NCBI GenBank assembly: GCA_038117225.1
Contig: JAYOFM010000159.1
Span: 1-5,878 of the forward strand
Direction: 5' to 3'
DNA from: JAYOFM01 sp038117225
GTDB taxonomy: Bacteria > Pseudomonadota > Alphaproteobacteria > Rhodospirillales > Casp-alpha2
DNA: 5,878 nt
The position numbers and the translations under genes are program-made. The notes below the pieces were generated by a model. That model had not been told where the DNA came from, did no database searches, and saw only the letters and a list, made by a program, of their open reading frames with translations. How positions within the stretch are numbered: the stretch's first letter is position 1; every line of letters starts with the position of its first letter. Below are positions 1-5,242 of the stretch, one piece after another.

Positions 1-142
1 GAACGTGGCCGGTGACGCATATGGCTGAAGATACCATTGCCTCGCCCGGCGCGAGGCCGTATGGCAAAAAACCCACGACTCCACTAACTGCAACACCCAA
101 TATCGCCAATACTAAGAACCTATTCGGCGCGTTGGCTGTCAC
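1..142 (-). CDS. N-terminal fragment of a membrane protein, possibly an SLC13/DASS-type anion permease (runs off the left edge)
   Basis: This reads on the minus strand from a GTG at 142-140 and stays open for 47 codons to the window edge, so only the N-terminus is visible. The start is supported by GAGGAG at 155-150, seven bases before the GTG, the best ribosome binding site in the window. The peptide begins with a short polar stretch (TANAPNR), then a hydrophobic run (FLVLAILGVAVSGVVGFL, about residues 9-26), then a loop LPYGLAPGEA, then the start of a second apolar stretch. This matches the first transmembrane helix of an inner-membrane transporter. The loop, with Pro-Gly-Leu-x-Pro-x-Glu-Ala spacing, resembles the N-terminus of SLC13/DASS (sodium:sulfate/dicarboxylate) permeases, but that is a weak resemblance judged by eye. 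A transporter is more likely than an exported protein because no signal peptidase site is obvious. It lies downstream of the amidotransferase gene in the same direction, after a 246-bp gap. Confidence 0.6.
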   Translation of the reverse strand, partial: MTANAPNRFLVLAILGVAVSGVVGFLPYGLAPGEAMVSSAICVTGHV

Positions 143-149
143 GTGAGAG

Positions 150-155
150 CTCCTC
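150..155 (-). promoter_or_regulatory. Ribosome binding site GAGGAG for the GTG-started membrane protein gene
   Basis: On the minus strand GAGGAG lies seven bases upstream of the GTG at 142-140, an ideal spacing. It decides the start, because no ATG or other well-placed start codon competes nearby and the downstream peptide at once forms a plausible transmembrane segment. Confidence 0.65.
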
Positions 156-165
156 GAACTTTCTG

Positions 166-191
166 CCGGAACCGGACGATATCCGGTCCGG
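166..191 (-). other. Imperfect hairpin in the leader of the membrane protein gene
   Basis: An inverted repeat forms a ten-base-pair stem. ACCGGA (171-176) pairs with TCCGGT (182-187) across the five-base loop CGATA, and CCGG (166-169) pairs with CCGG (188-191) with A170 bulged. The structure sits about ten bases upstream of the GAGGAG ribosome binding site on the minus strand. No run of T follows it in either direction, so it is not a classical intrinsic terminator. It could be a leader structure affecting translation or stability, the 3' end processing point of the amidotransferase transcript, or an operator read as DNA. The function is not determined. Confidence 0.35.
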
Positions 192-388
192 AATGTATTT
201 CGACTCTCAACGCGGACTGACGGGTGGGGACCCCCGACCATCTATCGATTTTGTTCCAGGCATCTCCTTTTATTGCCACGACGCGACCACCGTTGGCCCG
301 ATGAATCTGACAAGTATCGAAAATCGATGGCGGCATCCGTTGATCCGATGACGACCCGGCAACATGCGGGTTTGTGCCCGTGTCGGTC

Positions 389-2278
389 CTAGGCCGCATC
401 GGCAAAATCCGCAAGGCAGGATTCCAGTGGGTCGTTGGTCGATCCCTCGATATGGATCCGAACCGTCAACTCCAACATGGCGAGGGCGTAAAGGCGAAAC
501 GCGTGATGGTTTGAATTCTCAAACATGTAATCGATGCCCGCCTTGGTCCACCATCCGCGATCCAGTGTCGATGGCCGGGTCAGAAGGCGTTGTACGTGAC
601 GACCGAGCGAACCGGCGAACCATGACGGCACGGGCGACGCGAACCCGCGCTTCGGAGCGTTGATGACGGCCGTCGGAAGGTGTCGACGCGCGATGTGGCG
701 CTCCAGCCCCTTGGCGCCGCCGTTGGCCGTTCGAGTCGCCGGGGAAAGGGCGAGAGCCGCCTCGACGATACGATGATCCAGGAATGGAACCCGTCCCTCG
801 ACCCCTGATGCCATAGTCGTCCGGTCGAGCAGCAGCAGCAGGTCCTCGGGGAGGTAGGTCTCGAGATCTATGGCGAGCAGGTGGTTGTCGATGGGACCAC
901 CGAAGTGTTCCGCCGCCATGCTATGTGCCGACGCCGGTATTCGACCCCGGTGGCCGATCCGCGTGATCATGGGGGGCGGGAACTGGGTCGTGTGGCCGTT
1001 CAGGTAATCGCCCGGCGCATCTTCGCGTTTGCCGGCCCGCTCTAATCGCCATGCCAGCATGGGATCGACGAGCCTGACGGTGGGTTCGACAACCCGACGT
1101 CTGAGCCAGGCCGGCAGGGCGGTATAGCCGGATTCGACGGGGCGCTGAAAATATCTCCCATAGCCGGCGAATAGCTCGTCGCCGCCCGTGCCGTTAAGTA
1201 CGACACGTACCTCCCGGGACAATTGCCGATTGATCAGGAAATTCGGCAGCAGGGCGGCATCGAACAGCGGTTCCTCGCAATACCAGGCCAGCGCCGGAAG
1301 GTGGGTTTCAGCATCGGCGGTTGAAACATCGATTTCCGTGTGTCGCGTTTGGTATCGGCGGGCGACCGCGCGGGCCAGCGGGGTTTCGTCCACCTCCGAC
1401 CCCGCGAAGCGAACGGTATAGGTACGAAGGGGCTGGTCACTCATTTGCGCGGCGAGCGCGGTGATCAAACCGGAATCCAATCCCCCCGAGAGCAAAACCC
1501 CAAGCGGTACGTCGCTCTGCAACTGCAACGCGACTGAATTGGCAAGGAGAGCCTCCAGCCGGTCGGCCGCTTCATCAATTGATTCGGCCGGCTCCGCAGC
1601 GGCACGCGGTCGCCAGTATCGACGTTCCTTGGCTTCGCCGGAACGGCCGAACGTTACCGAACTACCCGGCGACAGTTTGTGGACGTTCGCAAACAGCGTG
1701 CGCGGCGCCGGGATATAGCCATGCACGAGGTACGAGGTCACGGCCTCTTCATCGACGGCGGCGGGAACCAAACCCGACGCTAGGATTGATTTGATCTCCG
1801 ATCCAAAAACAATCGACCCTCCATTGGTCCTGGCCCAATAGAGCGGCTTGATGCCCAGCCTGTCTCGGACCAGCTGCAGGGTGTGCCGCCCGCTGTCGTA
1901 GACGGCCAACGCGAACATGCCGTTCAGGTGATCGACGAAACCGTCGCCGTGGCGGTCGATCAGGGGAAGAATGACCTCCATATCGCCGTTGCCGCGGAAT
2001 GGATAGCCGGCTTCGTCCTGACGTAGCAGGCGGTAGTTGTAGATTTCGCCGTTTCCCATCAACACCCTTCGTTTCGCCGCGTCGATGATCGGCTGATCGC
2101 CGGTGTCGAGGTCGATGATCGCCAACCGGTTGAAGCCGCCAACATAGCGTCCATTCGGCGCCGCATAGGTGGACGAGCCGTCTGGCCCACGATGGAGTAT
2201 CCGCTCGAGCATCGTCGCCATGTTGATCGCCGGGATCGCGACGCCGTCCGGTACGAAGAGTCCAGTGATTCCGCACAT
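389..2278 (-). CDS. AsnB-family glutamine-dependent amidotransferase (asparagine synthase-like, polysaccharide-locus type)
   Basis: A complete 629-residue cytoplasmic enzyme with the usual length and domain order of AsnB. The N-terminal class II glutaminase domain (about 1-210) starts MCGITGLF; Cys2 becomes the N-terminal nucleophile that releases ammonia from glutamine. Glutamine-binding elements are RLAIIDL (51-57), NGEIYN (76-81) and Asp99 in GDMEV. The synthetase domain (about 235-610) has the ATP-pyrophosphatase P-loop SGGLDS (264-269), NGTGGDELFAGY (362-373), and LPEDLLLLLDRTTMASGVEGR (476-496) followed by VPFLDHR, the conserved AsnB C-terminal core. Thr364 replaces the Glu/Asp usual in the SG(E/D)G loop. 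The start is fixed by the catalytic Cys; the ribosome binding site is weak (GAG a few bases upstream). Next to a polysaccharide lyase and a methyltransferase, it more probably amidates a sugar carboxylate (as proposed for WbpS-like proteins) than makes asparagine, but free asparagine synthesis cannot be excluded. The amidotransferase family is certain; the substrate is inferred. Confidence 0.95.
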   Translation of the reverse strand: MCGITGLFVPDGVAIPAINMATMLERILHRGPDGSSTYAAPNGRYVGGFNRLAIIDLDTGDQPIIDAAKRRVLMGNGEIYNYRLLRQDEAGYPFRGNGDMEVILPLIDRHGDGFVDHLNGMFALAVYDSGRHTLQLVRDRLGIKPLYWARTNGGSIVFGSEIKSILASGLVPAAVDEEAVTSYLVHGYIPAPRTLFANVHKLSPGSSVTFGRSGEAKERRYWRPRAAAEPAESIDEAADRLEALLANSVALQLQSDVPLGVLLSGGLDSGLITALAAQMSDQPLRTYTVRFAGSEVDETPLARAVARRYQTRHTEIDVSTADAETHLPALAWYCEEPLFDAALLPNFLINRQLSREVRVVLNGTGGDELFAGYGRYFQRPVESGYTALPAWLRRRVVEPTVRLVDPMLAWRLERAGKREDAPGDYLNGHTTQFPPPMITRIGHRGRIPASAHSMAAEHFGGPIDNHLLAIDLETYLPEDLLLLLDRTTMASGVEGRVPFLDHRIVEAALALSPATRTANGGAKGLERHIARRHLPTAVINAPKRGFASPVPSWFAGSLGRHVQRLLTRPSTLDRGWWTKAGIDYMFENSNHHAFRLYALAMLELTVRIHIEGSTNDPLESCLADFADAA

Positions 2279-2355
2279 GGCTCGTTAGCGCGCGGACCGT
2301 ATCAGTCCGGCCGGCCTTGGGTCCGTCCGGGTCAATGGATCAAATTCCATGAGGC

Positions 2356-2383
2356 TTTTTAGCATGGACGCCTTGCTTCTCAA
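2356..2383 (-). promoter_or_regulatory. Possible sigma-70-type promoter for the amidotransferase gene
   Basis: On the minus strand TTGAGA (2383-2378) is followed after 16 bases by TAAAAA (2361-2356), matching 5 of 6 and 4 of 6 consensus positions. Transcription would start near 2349 and give a leader of about 70 bases before the ATG at 2278. A promoter is expected here because an intrinsic terminator lies just upstream (2429-2451). The boxes were found by eye and remain a prediction. Confidence 0.3.
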
Positions 2384-2424
2384 CCGAGATTCGCAAACCG
2401 GTCCTGAAACCGCCGCACTCGCTG

Positions 2425-2451
2425 AAAACCGTGAATCATCCAGATTCACGG
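2425..2451 (-). terminator. Intrinsic terminator after the heparinase-family gene
   Basis: A perfect nine-base-pair stem, CCGTGAATC (2429-2437) and GATTCACGG (2443-2451), closes a five-base loop. On the minus strand the stem is followed directly by TTTT (2428-2425). It lies about 21 bases past the stop codon of the heparinase-family gene, where a Rho-independent terminator is expected. The T-tract is short and the stem is only moderately GC-rich, so some read-through into the amidotransferase gene is likely. Because the stem is symmetric but the T-run is only on one side, it should work mainly for minus-strand transcription. Confidence 0.65.
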
Positions 2452-2472
2452 GCGGGAAGGCCACGCGTTGAA

Positions 2473-4218
2473 TCATTCGGCACGGCCGGCCGTCGAGACC
2501 GAAATAAAACCCGTCCACGGCAGGTCGGTGGTGCATGAAATCTCGATCGTGTTTGCCGGCGCGCATTCCCCGTAGGCACGCCACCATGCCGAGGGGTTAA
2601 ACGCCATTTCGGCATCGGACGTGACGAGAAACCGACCGGAACGCCCCTGAGCCACCAGGTCATTCCCGTCACGGGTTACCGGCATCGGCGTATGTAGCCG
2701 GCGGACAATTCGGTGGCGCCCGCGCCCATCGACCCGGTCTTCCACGATCAGGCGATTGCCGTCGAATCGCCAGCGGCGCGTGACCTTGCCAAGCCCGGCG
2801 AATCGCGCATACCCATGATGGCCCAGTTCGACGCCATCCGCCGTGGCAAGGATCGACGGGAAAGGCCCCGAGACACGGCGTCGGAAATCCGGCGTGTAGT
2901 AAGGTTTATTGGGAGGATAGGGTTCCCGTCCGTCGATGGTCAGGGAATTGTGGGCGCCCGCACGCGTATCGATGTCGCCCGCGGCTTCGTAACTGCGACG
3001 ACCCAGGTCGACAAAAAGCGGTTCGGCGCCGAAATGCATCTCGAAACCGCCGGCGTCCTGGTGTCCGTGCCCGGGCATTGGCGGGAAGCCGTGCGGCGAA
3101 AGATACCAGAGGCCGGACCAGGGGCCATGTTCGGCGCGCAACCAACCGTCACCGGCAAGCGCGTCCCCGTCAACGGTTGGTAATCGTTCCCGAAGGTCGT
3201 GCACCGCCTGTCGATCATCGGCGTCAAGCGTGTTGAGCCACCCGGAGCCATCGCCGCCTTTAACATCGACGAGGTCTCGCAGGCTTGCGGGCGTGCAATC
3301 GGGTGACACGTCGCCGATCAATGGTAGCCCGCCGGGCAACACGAGGCTGTGGGCAACGGCGAGTGCGCGCCGGGAAATGGTGGCGAGATGGTCCGCCTCC
3401 GGACGCCGATAGCGGCGTGCGTAAAGCCATGCATCTATATAGTTCTTCGTCAGCAGATGGTGGTAATGGGAGGAACCTTCGCGGAGCACGCCGGACGGTC
3501 TGAAGATTCTCCGGGCCTCCTCCCGCAATATCCGGGCTCCCTGGGAGGCGTAAAGGTCGATGCCAAGAGTTAGTCCGATGATGTAGAGCGCACGGCCATT
3601 GTTCGCGAGATGATTGGACGTATTGTGATCGCCGAAATATTCCAGATTGCGTGCGACGTGATCGGCATGGATCGCCAGAATATCGCGAAAAGCATCGCGT
3701 GACCCGAGCCATCCGATGCGCTCATCGGCACGGATCAAATTGATCGCCCGCTCGGCCACGGTGTAGGGATGCCAGGGCCAGCCGGTCCGTGGGGTGCCGT
3801 GATGCCGATCCCAGGCCAGCCAGGTTGCGTGCAGCCATGTCGGATCCAGCGTCTCGCCCGCCTCTGGCAGCCAGGCGAAACGGTGGAGTCCCAGTTGCGT
3901 TTCGATATCGGCAAATCTCCGCTGCATCAGCAACGATTCCTGACCGGGCTCGATCGTCAGGGTCGTGCCGGGCAATCGCAGCGTTATCGGATGGGACGGA
4001 GGTGGGGTCTCGACCCTTGAATCGTCGCGCCCGCGACCCGTTGTTGTCTTGGCCGTGAGGTCCGTATCTGGCGAGATCCCATGCCCCGAAAGATAGGGTG
4101 GACGGCCTTCATTGAAGGGCGGCGTCGCCTGCCAACGTCCGAGCATGCGCCCACCAAGCCACTGGCGCAAAACCGGGTCATTGATGAATTGACGTAATTT
4201 GCGTAATAGGCTGATCAT
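2473..4218 (-). CDS. Heparinase II/III-family protein (predicted uronate-polysaccharide lyase)
   Basis: A complete 581-residue protein. The N-terminal part (about 100-350) reads as the alpha/alpha toroid of the family, with GDHNTSNHLANNGRALY (197-212), matching the family NHLxxNxxAL motif, and REGSSHYHHLL (246-256), which supplies Glu, His and Tyr candidates for the active site. The C-terminal beta-sandwich domain carries the heparinase II/III signature GHGHQDAGGFEMHFG (384-398), then PLFVDLGRRSY (400-410) and RAGAHNSLTIDG (419-430). Such enzymes cleave uronic-acid-containing glycans by beta-elimination. No signal peptide is visible: the N-terminus MISLLRKLRQFINDP is basic with no hydrophobic core. 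It may therefore act in the cytoplasm or leave by another route. The ATG at 4218 is the first possible start after an in-frame stop (TGA, 4299-4297), but it lacks a Shine-Dalgarno sequence; Met25 is an alternative. It is divergent from the methyltransferase and followed by a terminator, then the amidotransferase. The glycan substrate is unknown. Confidence 0.9.
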   Translation of the reverse strand: MISLLRKLRQFINDPVLRQWLGGRMLGRWQATPPFNEGRPPYLSGHGISPDTDLTAKTTTGRGRDDSRVETPPPSHPITLRLPGTTLTIEPGQESLLMQRRFADIETQLGLHRFAWLPEAGETLDPTWLHATWLAWDRHHGTPRTGWPWHPYTVAERAINLIRADERIGWLGSRDAFRDILAIHADHVARNLEYFGDHNTSNHLANNGRALYIIGLTLGIDLYASQGARILREEARRIFRPSGVLREGSSHYHHLLTKNYIDAWLYARRYRRPEADHLATISRRALAVAHSLVLPGGLPLIGDVSPDCTPASLRDLVDVKGGDGSGWLNTLDADDRQAVHDLRERLPTVDGDALAGDGWLRAEHGPWSGLWYLSPHGFPPMPGHGHQDAGGFEMHFGAEPLFVDLGRRSYEAAGDIDTRAGAHNSLTIDGREPYPPNKPYYTPDFRRRVSGPFPSILATADGVELGHHGYARFAGLGKVTRRWRFDGNRLIVEDRVDGRGRHRIVRRLHTPMPVTRDGNDLVAQGRSGRFLVTSDAEMAFNPSAWWRAYGECAPANTIEISCTTDLPWTGFISVSTAGRAE

Positions 4219-4222
4219 GCAT

Positions 4223-4234
4223 TGTCGATCGACA
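4223..4234. promoter_or_regulatory. Perfect 12-bp palindrome, candidate operator in the divergent promoter region
   Basis: TGTCGATCGACA is fully self-complementary and starts five bases upstream of the heparinase-family ATG. It overlaps the end of a possible -10 box (GATAAT, 4239-4234 on the minus strand). That position would let a dimeric regulator block transcription initiation. A 12-bp palindrome may also occur by chance in a sequence this long, so the position, not the symmetry alone, is the argument. Confidence 0.3.
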
Positions 4235-4239
4235 TTATC
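4234..4239 (-). promoter_or_regulatory. Possible -10 box for the heparinase-family gene
   Basis: GATAAT on the minus strand matches the sigma-70 -10 consensus at five of six positions. It lies 15 bases upstream of the ATG at 4218, so the transcript would have a leader of roughly ten bases and little room for a ribosome binding site, in line with the absence of a Shine-Dalgarno sequence. No good -35 box is seen at 16-18 bases upstream, so an activator or a different promoter is possible. Confidence 0.3.
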
Positions 4240-4282
4240 CGAATGGCTGCGGTGAAACGACCAGACTCCGGCAAATGGTGGC

Positions 4283-4288
4283 GAGGGA
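4283..4288 (+). promoter_or_regulatory. Ribosome binding site GAGGGA for the methyltransferase gene
   Basis: GAGGGA lies twelve bases before the ATG at 4301. The spacing is longer than the optimum, so translation may be modest. No better purine-rich site lies closer, and the protein aligns well from this ATG. Confidence 0.45.
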
Positions 4289-4300
4289 TCGGTTCTTCAT

Positions 4301-5203
4301 ATGAAAAGTGCGCCTAAAAGCGACATTCAAGAATTTTGGGGCGCCCTATATGGCTCGCTTTATGGTGACTTCGATCGTTCGCTGACCACGGATGCCCTGT
4401 TGCAAGGGTTGGTGGATTTGGAGGACATGTTTCGTCTTCGCGAGCACATGTTGGTGACGGAATTGCCGCTTCGCGATCTTGCCGGCGCGCGGGTTCTGGA
4501 AATCGGTTCCGGTGCCGGGGGGCACTCGGCACTCATGGCGAAACACGGCGCCATCGTAACCAGTGTCGATATCACATTCGAGCGCGCGAAATCGACGGCG
4601 AATAAGTTCGAACTCCTGGGGAAACAGGCCGACGGCAGTGTCTCATTGCTCGCGGATGCGGAGGCATTGCCGTTCGACGACGGGCTGTTCGACTTTGTGT
4701 ATTCGAACGGTGTCCTCCACCATTCCCATGACACGGCCCGCTGCATTGCCGAGGCCCACCGGGTTCTGAAGCCCGGCGGACGCGTCGTCGTCATGCTGTA
4801 TTGCAAGGACTCATGGCATTATTGGATTAATTTGTTGCTGTTCCGAGGAATATTGCAGGGCCAATTGTTCCGCGGTCGGAACTGGGTCGGCAAGGTCACC
4901 GAGTGGGGCGGCAAGGACCGGCAATCCACACTCAATCCCATTACCCGATGCTACACGCGGAAAGAAATGGGTATGCTTTTCAAGGAATTTTCGAACATTT
5001 CCCTCCGTAAGCACGAGTTTTACTTTTACCTCATCCCGTTCTTTGGCCGTTGGTTCAGGCGCCACCTAGCGCGCCGGTACGGCGCCCATCCGGGCGGTTG
5101 GCTGGTCTACGGCGAACCTTGGACGCAGTGGTCACCGATTGAGCGCTGGCTTGGACCCCGTATGGGGTGGGCTTGGTATATTTCGGGAATCAAGCAGGTC
5201 TGA
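4301..5203 (+). CDS. Class I SAM-dependent methyltransferase
   Basis: A complete 300-residue protein with a Rossmann-type SAM-binding core. Motif I is VLEIGSGAGGHS (65-76). The second strand ends in Asp90 (SVDIT), which should bind the ribose hydroxyls of SAM. DAEALPF (119-125) is the adenine-binding region, DFVYSNGVLHH (131-141) is the motif II/active-site strand, and VLKPGGRVVVMLY (155-167) is motif III. This is the Methyltransf_11/25 pattern, common among small-molecule, lipid and glycan methyltransferases. The N-terminal 60 residues include EFWGALYGSLYGDFD, likely a helical lid. The C-terminal 130 residues are rich in Trp, Tyr and Phe (for example EFYFYLIPFFGRWFRR, 239-254), suggesting a hydrophobic substrate pocket or contact with the membrane face. 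The gene is divergent from the lyase gene and convergent with the dehydrogenase. A role in decorating the polysaccharide or its lipid carrier is inferred from context only; the acceptor is unknown. Confidence 0.92.
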   Translation: MKSAPKSDIQEFWGALYGSLYGDFDRSLTTDALLQGLVDLEDMFRLREHMLVTELPLRDLAGARVLEIGSGAGGHSALMAKHGAIVTSVDITFERAKSTANKFELLGKQADGSVSLLADAEALPFDDGLFDFVYSNGVLHHSHDTARCIAEAHRVLKPGGRVVVMLYCKDSWHYWINLLLFRGILQGQLFRGRNWVGKVTEWGGKDRQSTLNPITRCYTRKEMGMLFKEFSNISLRKHEFYFYLIPFFGRWFRRHLARRYGAHPGGWLVYGEPWTQWSPIERWLGPRMGWAWYISGIKQV

Positions 5204-5242
5204 TTGCAGCCAATCGGCTTTCGATAGGCGGCGGTAACAAGG

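Larger units (their letters stand above)
143..388. other. Non-coding gap between amidotransferase stop and membrane protein start
   Basis: This 246-bp stretch separates two minus-strand genes. I see the ribosome binding site and hairpin near its left end, a weak four-base-pair stem (CGGG 367-370 with CCCG 377-380) just after the amidotransferase stop, and a nine-base inverted repeat (ATCGATTTT 244-252 and AAAATCGAT 320-328). No clear sigma-70 promoter or T-tract terminator is visible. A minus-strand frame stays open through the gap but lacks a convincing start, as explained among the rejected items. Confidence 0.5.

Noticed and set aside
244..328. Inverted repeat ATCGATTTT / AAAATCGAT, 67 bases apart
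   Set aside because: Nine bases built around the self-complementary ATCGAT, with no extension of the match and no gene-specific position; weak evidence for a site or a mobile-element end.
139..414. A minus-strand open frame across the gap whose TGA overlaps the GTG of the membrane protein gene (GTGA), like a translationally coupled small gene
   Set aside because: Its possible starts (TTG at 414, ATG at 399) lie inside the end of the amidotransferase gene and have no ribosome binding site. Third-position GC is only slightly above half, and the peptide shows no recognisable domain. The four-base overlap can arise by chance. Conservation of the peptide in relatives would revive it.
1749..2276. 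A 175-codon minus-strand frame within the amidotransferase
   Set aside because: It is shifted relative to the conserved glutaminase domain, is Arg/His-rich as shadow frames in GC-rich DNA are, and has no motif.
2293..2309. Stem CGGAC/GTCCG just upstream of the amidotransferase start as a regulatory leader
   Set aside because: Five base pairs in GC-rich sequence are expected by chance, and no alternative pairing or riboswitch-like pattern is visible.
2285..2587. A 100-codon minus-strand open frame reaching from the lyase gene to just before the amidotransferase ATG
   Set aside because: More than a third of it overlaps the lyase coding region in another frame, the terminator hairpin lies inside it, and the peptide is low in recognisable structure.
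2713..3183. A 156-codon plus-strand open frame
   Set aside because: It lies entirely antisense to the conserved C-terminal domain of the heparinase-family gene, as expected from high-GC codon bias on the opposite strand.
5202..5220. Small stem (GATTG with CAATC) after the methyltransferase stop as a terminator
   Set aside because: Only five base pairs, with a four-base loop and no T-run, so it is too weak to call, although a terminator would be expected between convergent genes.
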